64,000 nucleotides of DNA from Paenibacillus athensensis (GTDB taxonomy: Bacteria; Bacillota; Bacilli; Paenibacillales; NBRC-103111). The stretch covers positions 372,001-436,000 of the forward strand of contig NZ_MYFO02000004.1 in NCBI RefSeq assembly GCF_004514475.2. Direction: 5' to 3'. Positions 36,200-44,419 of the stretch are shown here, piece after piece. Position 1 is the first letter of the stretch, and every line of letters starts with the position of its first letter. The notes beneath the pieces are model-generated. The model did not search any database. It was not told the DNA's origin and was given only the letters and a program-made list of their open reading frames with translations. The position numbers and the translations under genes are program-made.

Positions 36200-37098
36200 G
36201 CGAACTGGACGAGTTATTCCAGCCCCAAGCATCTACGATCTCCGCTCAGCGTGAACAGCCATTCGACAAAGAAGCATGGGCGCAAAAAAAGCAAGAACTG
36301 CGGCAATGGACGTATGAGACGATTGACGCTACCACAGTCGCCATTGCTCAAAACGGTGAACAATTTCAGCATTATCTGGACGTACAAAGCCGCTTTGATC
36401 TCTACAGCGTCGCTAATGCGCTACTTATTCTGGCGCAGCGTCCGGATGCCACTCGAATTGCTGATTTTGATAGCTGGAAGGAACAAGGCGTCTTCATTCG
36501 CCGCAAGGAAACCGGATTTTATATCTTAGAGCCGGGCGAGGAATACAAGCGGGAGGATGGGAGTACCGCAATCAGCTACAACCCCAAGAAGATGTTCGAT
36601 GTTGCGCAAACAACCGCGCAGAAAAAGGAGCCTGCAACCTACCCGGATGATCGCACACGCATCAAGGCGTTGATGGACCGTTCACCTGTTCCGATTGTGA
36701 TTGGAGACGCCCTGCCAGCGGAAGTCCATGCGCTTTATCAGCCGGATACGCAAAACATCGTGATACGTCGTGGACTTGGGGCCGATGACATTTTTCGAGC
36801 GCTCGCGCAGGAACTGGCGCACGCAGAGATTGATCGCGGGCATAACAACTACAGTCGTTCTGATTCGAATTTCCAAGCTTACTGCTCAGCGTATATGCTT
36901 TGCAAAAAGTTTGGCGTCGAGACGACCTCCTTTCGTTTCGGTCGGGTATCCGAACGGCTCAAGGATATGGAGCCGCAGCAAATCCGCGCCGTGCTGACGG
37001 TTATGAAGGATGCGGCACACGACATTTCACGTCGTATGCACCGTATGCTGGCCCAGCAGCGACAGCAGCAACCGGGTCGCAGCGATTCCACCCGCTAG
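36196..37098 (+). CDS. ArdC-like protein with metallopeptidase-type motif
   Basis: The N-terminal region (QSRFDLYSVANALLILAQRPDATRIADFDSWKEQGVFIR) is the ArdC-type single-strand DNA-binding domain seen in antirestriction and ICE proteins. ALAQELAHAEIDRG (about residue 205) is a degenerate HExxH-like site where an ArdC peptidase would have its zinc ligands; the first His is Gln, so catalysis is doubtful. It overlaps pcfB by 4 bp. It may protect or coat incoming DNA (inference). Confidence 0.75.
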   Translation: MSELDELFQPQASTISAQREQPFDKEAWAQKKQELRQWTYETIDATTVAIAQNGEQFQHYLDVQSRFDLYSVANALLILAQRPDATRIADFDSWKEQGVFIRRKETGFYILEPGEEYKREDGSTAISYNPKKMFDVAQTTAQKKEPATYPDDRTRIKALMDRSPVPIVIGDALPAEVHALYQPDTQNIVIRRGLGADDIFRALAQELAHAEIDRGHNNYSRSDSNFQAYCSAYMLCKKFGVETTSFRFGRVSERLKDMEPQQIRAVLTVMKDAAHDISRRMHRMLAQQRQQQPGRSDSTR

Positions 37099-37144
37099 TA
37101 GTGGCACGAATCTGCTTTACATTTTTCTGTTGGGAGGAATGGCG

Positions 37145-37336
37145 ATGAAGGAGGAAGAACGCATCCTGAGAATGGATCATTACGAGCATGGCATTGTCAT
37201 CAACGCCCTGAATGCGCTGCGCAACGATTTGATCGGCCAGCAGAGGCCGACCGATCCTGTTGACGATTTATTGCTCAAAGCGATTGACGCTCCCTATCAA
37301 AAAATAAAGCGCCGGAGTCATCATGCGGCGCGCTGA
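37145..37336 (+). CDS. Small hypothetical protein in tra operon (63 aa)
   Basis: The ATG at 37145 has GGGAGG 7 nt upstream. The sequence has HGIVINALNALRNDLIGQQRPTDPVDDLLLKAID and a basic tail, and is helical. Small proteins of this layout sit before virD4 in many Firmicute ICEs, with no known function. It overlaps virD4 by 14 bp. Confidence 0.65.
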   Translation: MKEEERILRMDHYEHGIVINALNALRNDLIGQQRPTDPVDDLLLKAIDAPYQKIKRRSHHAAR

Positions 37337-39092
37337 AACCGCAAGGAGTAATCTCTTACTCTTTGCGGTTTTTTTTATTCCTGTCGTGTGGGCGGCGTTG
37401 CTTGCCGCCCCCGCTTTGTCTAAGGGATTACCGGCACTTCTGCTGTATCTCAGCGAAGCGATCTATCATCCCTTTCAGATTCAATGGGTCGATGATACGC
37501 CACGAAGCTTGTTTTTGTTTTTTCTCATTTACGCCGTTGCGGTCGGCGCATATCTAGCGTCGCCACGCAATTACCGCCGTCGAGAGGAACATGGCAGCGC
37601 TAAATGGGGCAAAGCGAAACCGATTAATGCCAGATATCGAAGCAAGCAACCGGAACAAAACAAAATTTTGACTCAGCAGGTACGAATCGGCTTGGACGGC
37701 CGCAAGCATCGCCGGAACTTGAATGTCCTTGTCGTGGGAGGTTCCGGGTCTGGCAAAACAAGGTTTTACGCCAAGCCGAATGTCATGCAGGCGCATACGT
37801 CCTTTGTTGTGCTCGATCCAAAGGGCGAGATTTTGCGCGATACCGGGCATCTGCTCAAGTCCAAAGGCTACGACATCAAGGTGCTGGACCTCATCAATCC
37901 GCACCGTTCGCATGGCTACAATCCTTTCGCCTATTTGCAAGACGACAAGGATGTTCTCAAGCTGGTCACCAATCTGATTCGTAATACAACTCCGAAGGGC
38001 AGCAATACCAACGATCCCTTTTGGGAGCGATCCGAGACCGCCTTGCTGGAAGCGCTCGTGCTATACCTCCTATATGAAGCACCGCCCGAGGAGCAAAACT
38101 TCCCAATGGTCATGGAAATGATCGCGGCTGCGGAGGTGCGGGAGGAGGACGAAACGTACCAAAGCCCGCTCGATGAACTATTCGAGCGGCTGGCCATGCG
38201 CGATCCGGAACACCTTGCCGTCAAGCAGTACAACATTTTCAAGCTGGCGGCGGGCAAGACGGCCAAGTCCATTTTAATTGGCCTCGGCGTTCGATTGGAG
38301 AAGTTCAATTTGCATACGATTGCGGGGATGAGCATGGTCGACGAAATGGAATTGCCCGTTATGGGGGAGAAGAAGACGGCGATGTTTGCCGTCATTCCCG
38401 ATAACGACAGCAGCTTCAACTTCATTGTCGGCATGCTCTACACGCAGCTTTTTCAATGCTTGATGTACGAGGCGGACTATCGGCATGGCGGACGCCTGCC
38501 GGTTCATGTTCACTTTGTCATGGACGAGTTCGCCAATGTAGCGCTTCCCGACGAATTTGACAAGCTGCTCTCCACGATGCGCAGCCGGGAAATTTCCGTT
38601 TCTATCATTTTGCAAAATTTAGCGCAACTCAAGGCGCTGTACAAGGATGCGTGGGAATCGATTGTGGGCAACTGCGACGAATTTTTGTACTTGGGCGGCA
38701 ACGAACAGTCTACCCACAAATACGTCTCGGAGCTGCTGGGCAAGGAAACGATTGATACCAATACCTACGGCCAGAGCAAGGGGAGAAACGGCAGCTACTC
38801 GATCAACTACCAGCAATCAGGCCGCGAATTGCTCACACCAGACGAGGTGAGGTTGCTGGATAACCGCTTTTGCCTGCTCTTTATCCGTGGCGAACATCCA
38901 GTCCAGGACGACAAATATGATTTGCTCAGGCATCCTCATGTCTCGCTCACGACGGATGGTAACGGTCTTCCCTATCAGCATGGCGGCACGGAACACGCTT
39001 TGGACTGGCAATCCGTGTTCCTTCATGCAGACGGGGATTATGAACTTCTTTCGGAAGAAGAAGTAGAGTCGTTATTTTTACGAAGGGAATGA
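37323..39092 (+). CDS. virD4: VirD4/TraG-type coupling protein
   Basis: This 589-residue protein has two N-terminal membrane helices, Walker A GGSGSGKTRF (about residue 138), FVVLDPKGEI, and Walker B VHFVMDEFANV (about 398). The C-terminal part has LGGNEQSTHKYVSELLG and LLTPDEVRLL. Length and motifs are typical of complete coupling ATPases, which hand the relaxase-DNA complex to the secretion channel. It is translationally coupled to the genes on both sides. Confidence 0.95.
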   Translation: MRRAETARSNLLLFAVFFIPVVWAALLAAPALSKGLPALLLYLSEAIYHPFQIQWVDDTPRSLFLFFLIYAVAVGAYLASPRNYRRREEHGSAKWGKAKPINARYRSKQPEQNKILTQQVRIGLDGRKHRRNLNVLVVGGSGSGKTRFYAKPNVMQAHTSFVVLDPKGEILRDTGHLLKSKGYDIKVLDLINPHRSHGYNPFAYLQDDKDVLKLVTNLIRNTTPKGSNTNDPFWERSETALLEALVLYLLYEAPPEEQNFPMVMEMIAAAEVREEDETYQSPLDELFERLAMRDPEHLAVKQYNIFKLAAGKTAKSILIGLGVRLEKFNLHTIAGMSMVDEMELPVMGEKKTAMFAVIPDNDSSFNFIVGMLYTQLFQCLMYEADYRHGGRLPVHVHFVMDEFANVALPDEFDKLLSTMRSREISVSIILQNLAQLKALYKDAWESIVGNCDEFLYLGGNEQSTHKYVSELLGKETIDTNTYGQSKGRNGSYSINYQQSGRELLTPDEVRLLDNRFCLLFIRGEHPVQDDKYDLLRHPHVSLTTDGNGLPYQHGGTEHALDWQSVFLHADGDYELLSEEEVESLFLRRE

Positions 39093-39397
39093 TGAACTTG
39101 AAAATGAAAACGAAACGGCTGCTGGCCCTGTACATCGTGCTGATCTTAACGGGAACTGTATTCGTCTCCACTGCTTATGCAGAGGGCGATCCGATGACGA
39201 CAGTCAACAACCTGTCTACTTTTATCTTCGGTTTAATCCGTGCGATTGGCATGATTATTCTCGGTTTCGGCATTGTTCAAATTGGATTGTCGCTAAAATC
39301 CCATGACCCTTCTCAGCGCGCAAACGGGTTTCTGACGCTCGCCGGAGGGGTCATTATTACGTTTACGAAGGAAATTCTTACCCTGATTGCCGGATGA
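39089..39397 (+). CDS. Maff2/VirB2-like conjugal pilin-type protein
   Basis: A signal peptide (LLALYIVLILTGTVFVSTAYA) precedes a mature part with two hydrophobic helices (LSTFIFGLIRAIGMIILGFGIVQIGLSL and GFLTLAGGVIITFTKEILTLI). This matches the Maff2 mobile element family, related to VirB2/TrbC pilins. Starts at 39089, 39092 or 39104 are all possible. It is followed by a strong wobble-paired hairpin before virB6. Confidence 0.8.
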   Translation: MMNLKMKTKRLLALYIVLILTGTVFVSTAYAEGDPMTTVNNLSTFIFGLIRAIGMIILGFGIVQIGLSLKSHDPSQRANGFLTLAGGVIITFTKEILTLIAG

Positions 39398-39416
39398 GCC
39401 TGAAGCTTTGCATGAA

Positions 39417-39443
39417 GGGGGGCGGACGTTTCGTCTGTTCCCC
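39417..39443 (+). promoter_or_regulatory. 12-bp hairpin between pilin-type gene and virB6
   Basis: GGGGGGCGGACG (39417-39428) pairs with CGTCTGTTCCCC (39432-39443) using three G-U pairs around a 3-nt loop. The ribosome site of virB6 lies 9 nt downstream. It probably tunes expression of the channel protein relative to the abundant pilin. Confidence 0.5.
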
Positions 39444-39464
39444 GTTTACGGAAGGGGTGAGCAT

Positions 39465-40304
39465 GTGTCAAAAAACAGTTGGGTGATCGACAACCTCGAA
39501 AATGCCTTGGATACCTGGAACGATAAGATGAATGAAATCTGGAGCCTCGTTACGCAATCGCCAGCGGATTTTAAGGGTGGGGGCGTTTGGCGTGTCATCA
39601 CAGATATTCACGGTGCGTTGCAGGCGACGGGACTGGCGCTTCTGGTCTTGTTTTTTGTGATTGGCGTGGTGAAGTCGACCGGCAGTTTTGCGGAAGTGAA
39701 AAGGCCGGAGATGGCCGTCAAGCTGTTTATCCGCTTTGTGCTCGCCAAGGCGGTCGTAACCTATGGTCTGGAGTTGATGATGGCTCTCTTTACGATTGTA
39801 CAGGGGATCATCTCAACGATGATGGGACGCTCCGGGTTTGGAACGACAGAGGCTATGGCCTTGCCGGATACGGTAGCGCAAGCGATTGAAGACGTTGGCT
39901 TCTGGCAAAGCATTCCGCTGTGGATCGTCACCATTCTCGGCAGTTTGTTCATTACGGTGCTATCCTTTGTGATGATCCTTTCGGTGTACGGGCGCTTTTT
40001 CCGTATCTATTTGTATACGGCAATAGCCCCCGTTCCGCTGTCCGCATTTGCGGGGGAGCCAAGCCAAAATATCGGCAAGTCGTTCCTGAAAGGGTACGCG
40101 GCAGCGTGTCTGGAAGGAGCGATTATTGTACTGGCTTGTATCATCTATTCCGCTTTTGCCACCGCTCCCCCAGCCATCGATTCTAGTGCGGGCGCGGTTA
40201 CGATGGTGTGGACGTATATCGGGGAACTCATTTTCAATATGCTCGTTCTCGTCGGTACAGTGAAGATGGCAGATCGTATCGTGCGCGAAATGATGGGACT
40301 GTAA
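39465..40304 (+). CDS. VirB6/TrbL-like channel protein
   Basis: The GTG at 39465 with AAGGGGTGA upstream is chosen over an upstream in-frame start that runs through the hairpin. This gives 279 residues with five to six membrane helices (TGLALLVLFFVIGVVKSTGSF, WIVTILGSLFITVLSFVMILSVYG) and a C-terminal VGTVKMADRIVREMMGL. PVPLSAFAGEPSQNIGKSFLKGYAAACLEG is typical of Gram-positive VirB6-like proteins. It likely forms part of the membrane pore. Confidence 0.85.
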   Translation: MSKNSWVIDNLENALDTWNDKMNEIWSLVTQSPADFKGGGVWRVITDIHGALQATGLALLVLFFVIGVVKSTGSFAEVKRPEMAVKLFIRFVLAKAVVTYGLELMMALFTIVQGIISTMMGRSGFGTTEAMALPDTVAQAIEDVGFWQSIPLWIVTILGSLFITVLSFVMILSVYGRFFRIYLYTAIAPVPLSAFAGEPSQNIGKSFLKGYAAACLEGAIIVLACIIYSAFATAPPAIDSSAGAVTMVWTYIGELIFNMLVLVGTVKMADRIVREMMGL

Positions 40305-40325
40305 TCACCTTGTGAATGATGGAAG

Positions 40326-40664
40326 TTATCGGATTGCAGTCAGAAAAAGCTTCAATAGCGCCAAAGCATCCTTACGCTGCTTCTCTGTGCATTGATTGAG
40401 CGCAGCCATAATCAATGCTGTTTCATCGTAAGGTGAGGTGCTCTCCTCTTGACCCAGAAGCAATTCATTAGGAGAAAGCTTGAGCAAATTGCAAATGCTG
40501 AACATCGTTTCAATGGACATCCCGGCTTTACCTCGTTCAATATCGGCGCAAAATCTTGGGACCCGTCCAATTCGTTCAGCCAGTTGTTCACGAGAAGTTT
40601 CCAAAGCCTCTCGTTGCTTCCGAATGCGTTGCCCCACCTTCTTTTTATCGTAACCAATCATCAA
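40326..40664 (-). CDS. XRE-family regulator (112 aa)
   Basis: The HTH spans about residues 10-65: VGQRIRKQREALETSREQLAERIGRVPRFCADIERGKAGMSIETMFSICNLLKLSPNELL. It is the only minus-strand gene inside the transfer operon, lying between virB6 and prgI. It may set the level of the downstream genes, whose promoter would be in 40665-40825. Confidence 0.9.
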   Translation of the reverse strand: MMIGYDKKKVGQRIRKQREALETSREQLAERIGRVPRFCADIERGKAGMSIETMFSICNLLKLSPNELLLGQEESTSPYDETALIMAALNQCTEKQRKDALALLKLFLTAIR

Positions 40665-40825
40665 GCGTCACCTCTTTAAAGGGGATGAGTTTATAACTCC
40701 CATTATGGAGAAGCACACAATTGACATAAATGAGATTAAAACTTACCATCGAAGTAGTCTTCTAACATACACCATGTTTCATTCAAAAATGTCGGCTCTC
40801 ACAATAAAAACGGGAGGATGGATAA

Positions 40826-41011
40826 ATGAACGAATTGTTAAGAGAGCTGGAAGAGGAGCGGCGAAAGCTGAATACGCTTGGTGAACAGTTAATAAAGCAA
40901 TCCATTTCTTTATCCGGCCATCAAGCATTTCAAGAGCAAAGTCAGAAGGTCGATCAGCTAGTAGCCTGCTATCATCACATGAAAGCCAAGCAGAAGCAGC
41001 AGGTAAGGTAA
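40826..41011 (+). CDS. Spo0E-like small phosphatase-type peptide
   Basis: This 61-residue peptide has GGGAGGA upstream. The C-terminal part reads EQSQKVDQLVACYHHM, which fits the Spo0E signature SQxxDxLhxxY. Spo0E-like peptides dephosphorylate Spo0A~P and delay sporulation (family knowledge). A copy inside the transfer operon would let the element postpone host sporulation during conjugation (inference). The signature is short, so the call is moderate. Confidence 0.65.
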   Translation: MNELLRELEEERRKLNTLGEQLIKQSISLSGHQAFQEQSQKVDQLVACYHHMKAKQKQQVR

Positions 41012-41035
41012 AAGAGTTGTGGGGGGAAGCAGGCA

Positions 41036-41365
41036 ATGGAAATTCCACCGTGGTTTCGAACAGCTATTCAAGGTCGATTGGACTACGTTTCTGCACGATT
41101 CGAGCATCATCCTGCTCTCAAGCGTGTTCGTGCTGAAGAAAAGAAGGCTTTTCAAGTCTTGTTTGTTGGTATGGATATTGGTCGTATGCCTGAATTTGAA
41201 GCTTGGGAGGACAGACATCATTTTAAACAATCGATTATCAATGAGTGGTTATATTTGCAAGGGATGAAGGATGGCTTTCAGCTTGCTGTGGAACTATTGA
41301 GCAATCCTGTGCCATTTGATGACGACACACTGTTCAAACCTGAACGCAACGAGCCTGAGGCGTAG
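41036..41365 (+). CDS. Hypothetical protein in tra operon (109 aa)
   Basis: GGGGGGAAG precedes the ATG. It is a soluble, charged helical protein (IPPWFRTAIQGRLDYVSARFEHHPALKRVRAEEKKAF), ending with YLQGMKDGFQLAVELLSNPVPF and an acidic tail. The final helix resembles that of the 25872 product. No known family is recognised. Confidence 0.6.
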   Translation: MEIPPWFRTAIQGRLDYVSARFEHHPALKRVRAEEKKAFQVLFVGMDIGRMPEFEAWEDRHHFKQSIINEWLYLQGMKDGFQLAVELLSNPVPFDDDTLFKPERNEPEA

Positions 41366-41390
41366 ACTGCTCATCCGGGAGGGATAAAAA

Positions 41391-41756
41391 GTGGAAGTGA
41401 AAATCAACCGGGAAATCCGGGATTATACGGAAAGCTTGTTCTTCGGACTGTCCTTGCGGCAGTTCTTTTTTTCTATTCTGGCGGTCGCTGCGGCGATTGG
41501 ACTGTATTTCGGGCTGCGCAGTCATTTCGGACTGGAAACGCTCAGTTGGATGTGCATATTAGGGGCAGCTCCCTGCGCCGCGCTCGGGTTTATCCGCTAT
41601 CACGGTATGACGGCGGAGCAACTATTGTGGGCGTATGTGAAGTCGGAGTTTCTGATGCCAAGACGGCTTGTCTTCCGCTCGACCAACATATACTACGAAG
41701 CGCTGAAAGGAAGCCTGCACAAGCGTGAGCAAGAAAGGATGAAGCGCAATGATTAA
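41391..41756 (+). CDS. prgI: PrgI/VirB3-like membrane protein
   Basis: The start is a GTG after GGGAGGG. EVKINREIRDYTESLFFGLSLRQFFFSILAVAAAIGLYFG and RSHFGLETLSWMCILGAAPCAALGFIRYHGMTAEQLLWAYVKSEFL are the PrgI pattern: two membrane helices after a short amphipathic N-terminus. It precedes and overlaps virB4 by 8 bp, as in other ICEs, and anchors the ATPase complex to the membrane. Confidence 0.9.
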   Translation: MEVKINREIRDYTESLFFGLSLRQFFFSILAVAAAIGLYFGLRSHFGLETLSWMCILGAAPCAALGFIRYHGMTAEQLLWAYVKSEFLMPRRLVFRSTNIYYEALKGSLHKREQERMKRND

Positions 41757-44079
41757 GACGCTCAGGCGCACCATGAAGCAGGACAAGGAACGGTCTATCA
41801 TTCCCAAAAGCGTACAACAAGCGATCCCGATCCGCGCCATCTGGCCGGACGGGATTTTTGCTGTCGGCAACAAGTTCTCGAAGTCGTTCCATTTCGCGGA
41901 CATCAACTACGCTGTCGCATCGAGAGAGGACAAGGAGACGATGTTCCTTTCCTACTCCGAATTGCTTAATTCGTTTGACAGCGGCGCGACGACGAAGATT
42001 ACGATTCACAATCGGCGGCTTAATCAGGCAGATGTAGAACGTTCCATTCTTATTCCGCTCCAGCACGACGGGCTGGATGTGTATCGGCAGGAGTACAACG
42101 TCATGTTGCTTGGTAAAGCGACTGATGGCAACACCAATGGGACGATTCAAGAGAAATACATTACCATCTCCGTAGTTAAAAAGAACGTGGATGAAGCTCG
42201 CCATTACTTCGCGCGGGTCGGCACGGAGTTGACGGCGCATTTCTCTCGTCTCGGCTCGAAATGTACCGAGCTTGATGCGACTGACCGCCTGCGCATTCTG
42301 CATGACTTCTTCCGGATTGGCGAGGAAGCCGATTTTCGCTTCGACATGCAGGAGATGATGCGCAAGGGACACGATTTCAAGGATTACATTTGCCCGGACA
42401 CCTTCGAGTTTGCCAAAGATCATTTTCGGATGGGCGAATACTACGGTCGGGTCATCTTTCTACGTGATTACGCCAGCTACATCAAGGACAGCATGGTAGC
42501 CGAACTGTGTGATTTGAATCGCAACTTGCTGCTGTCGCTCGATGTGATCCCGATACCGACCGATGAAGCTGTTCGCGAAGTGGAGAATCGACTGCTCGGC
42601 GTGGAGACGAACATTACGAATTGGCAGCGTCGGCAAAACCGGAATAACAACTTTTCCGCCGTTGTTCCTTACGACATGGAGCAACAGCGCAAAGAGAGCA
42701 AGGAATTTCTTAGCGACCTGACCACACGCGACCAGCGGATGATGTTCGGACTACTTACGATGGTGCATGTCGCGGACAGCAAAGAACAACTCGATAGCGA
42801 CACGGAGACCTTGCTCACTACGGCCCGCAAGCATTTGTGTCAGTTTTCCACGCTCTACTATCAGCAAATGGACGGTTTGAACACGGTGCTGCCTTATGGG
42901 CTGCGAAAGGTTCATGCTTTGCGGACGCTCACGACTGAAAGTACGGCTGTCTTTATCCCGTTTCGAGCGCAAGAGATCATGCATCCAGAAGGCATTTATT
43001 ACGGGCAAAACGTCATCAGCAAAAATATGATCGTCGCCAATCGCAAGCAACTGCTGAATGGAAACAGTTTTATCCTTGGCGTATCCGGTTCCGGTAAAAG
43101 CTTCGCCGCGAAACGGGAAATCGTCAATCAGATATTGGCGAGCGATGACGACATTATCCTAATTGACCCGGAGCGGGAGTATTCCGCTCTGGTAAATGCG
43201 CTGGGTGGCGAGACGATCCACATCTCTGCTACCTCGTCGAACCATATCAATGCGATGGATATGAACCGGGATTATGGCGACGGAGCCAATCCGATCATTC
43301 TTAAGTCGGAATTCGTCCTGTCGTTGTGCGAGCAGTTGATCGGAGGACATCAGCTTGGAGCCAAGGAGAAATCGCTCATCGATCGCTGTACCGCCGCTGT
43401 GTATCGCAAGTATTTGCGGAGCAACTATAAGGGACAGCCTCCGACATTGCAGGATTTTCGCGCGGAGCTGCTCAAGCAAGCAGAACCGGAGGCTCAGGAC
43501 ATCGCGCTGGCTATTGAATTATTTACTTCCGGCAGTCTGAATACGTTCGCCCAATCGACCAACGTCAATGTCAACAATCGGCTCATTTGCTACGATATTC
43601 TCGACTTGGGCAAGCAGCTTCTTCCCATCGGCATGCTGGTCGTACTCGACAACATCTTGAATCGGATTACGCAAAATCGCGCTAGAGGCAAGAATACGTT
43701 TATCTTTATTGATGAAATCTACCTTTTGTTCCAGCACGAATATAGCGCCAACTTTCTGTTCACGCTCTGGAAGCGTGTCCGAAAGTATGGCGCTTTTTGC
43801 ACGGGCATCACGCAAAATGTGGATGATCTACTGCAAAGCCATACGGCCCGCACCATGCTTGCAAACAGCGAATTTATCGTCATGCTGAATCAGGCCAGCA
43901 CCGACCGGATGGAGCTTGCCGAGTTGCTCAACATTTCGGACCTGCAACTGTCCTACATTACGAATGTTGACGCCGGGAATGGTCTGATGAAGGTCGGCAG
44001 TTCCCTCGTACCGTTTACCGACAGGTTCCCGCGACACACGAAACTGTATGGCCTAATGACAACGAAGCCCGGAGAGTAA
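41749..44079 (+). CDS. virB4: VirB4-type conjugation ATPase
   Basis: This 776-residue protein has an N-terminal CagE/TrbE-like domain, Walker A GVSGSGKSF (about residue 443), IILIDPEREY, and Walker B TFIFIDEIYLLF (about 651). The end, FTDRFPRHTKLYGLMTTKPGE, is typical of complete proteins. It energises assembly of the transfer channel. It is the last transfer gene in the window; the expected NlpC/P60 hydrolase and topoisomerase genes do not follow. Confidence 0.95.
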   Translation: MIKTLRRTMKQDKERSIIPKSVQQAIPIRAIWPDGIFAVGNKFSKSFHFADINYAVASREDKETMFLSYSELLNSFDSGATTKITIHNRRLNQADVERSILIPLQHDGLDVYRQEYNVMLLGKATDGNTNGTIQEKYITISVVKKNVDEARHYFARVGTELTAHFSRLGSKCTELDATDRLRILHDFFRIGEEADFRFDMQEMMRKGHDFKDYICPDTFEFAKDHFRMGEYYGRVIFLRDYASYIKDSMVAELCDLNRNLLLSLDVIPIPTDEAVREVENRLLGVETNITNWQRRQNRNNNFSAVVPYDMEQQRKESKEFLSDLTTRDQRMMFGLLTMVHVADSKEQLDSDTETLLTTARKHLCQFSTLYYQQMDGLNTVLPYGLRKVHALRTLTTESTAVFIPFRAQEIMHPEGIYYGQNVISKNMIVANRKQLLNGNSFILGVSGSGKSFAAKREIVNQILASDDDIILIDPEREYSALVNALGGETIHISATSSNHINAMDMNRDYGDGANPIILKSEFVLSLCEQLIGGHQLGAKEKSLIDRCTAAVYRKYLRSNYKGQPPTLQDFRAELLKQAEPEAQDIALAIELFTSGSLNTFAQSTNVNVNNRLICYDILDLGKQLLPIGMLVVLDNILNRITQNRARGKNTFIFIDEIYLLFQHEYSANFLFTLWKRVRKYGAFCTGITQNVDDLLQSHTARTMLANSEFIVMLNQASTDRMELAELLNISDLQLSYITNVDAGNGLMKVGSSLVPFTDRFPRHTKLYGLMTTKPGE

Positions 44080-44109
44080 TGGATAAACAGCAGTAAGCGG
44101 CTGGTCGCA

Positions 44110-44385
44110 AACAGGATCAGCCGCTCAAGCTTTAATATGCATCTCTCAAACTTAAAATCGGAGGAGTCATATTGATTCTTAGCTCGACCAAGCATTTCGA
44201 ATGACAAGTCAATTGCAGTTACAGAAACATCATTGTCTTTAATGAACTGCAAACTGCTCCTGTCCCAACGCCTACAAAAAGAACTTTGCTTTTAGGCTCA
44301 ATGTCGAGGTTCTCAAAAATCTTTTTCCGGGCCTTTAAAATAGCCCGGAATTGAAGAGGTAATCATAAAAGGGTGCCCAAACCGA
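44110..44385 (-). pseudogene. Decayed class I SAM methyltransferase fragment
   Basis: On the minus strand one frame gives ARKKIFENLDIEPKSKVLFVGVGTGA. The adjoining frame continues LQFIKDNDVSVTAIDLSFEMLGRA. Together they form a methyltransferase motif I to motif II segment broken by a single-base shift near 44,250. The C-terminal two thirds are missing. It lies between virB4 and cadA and marks the right boundary of the ICE or an older insertion. Confidence 0.7.
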
Positions 44386-44419
44386 TAAACACTTTATTCC
44401 AAGGGTTATTCATAGGCGA

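Larger units (their letters stand above)
1..44090. mobile_element. Integrative conjugative element, left end outside window
   Basis: The region holds a coherent set of conjugation genes: MobC, MOBP relaxase, VirD4 coupling ATPase, Maff2-type pilin, VirB6-like channel, PrgI and VirB4. It also holds ParB, a giant methylase/helicase, TnpV, TnpW and a TnpX-type recombinase, all typical of ICEs of Clostridia and Bacilli (family knowledge). The right limit is set where VirB4 ends and a decayed methyltransferase and cadA begin. No attachment-site duplication could be found, so both ends are inferred. Two regulator genes, two oriT-like elements and two parB genes suggest that two related elements are nested or rearranged here. 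Confidence 0.8.
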
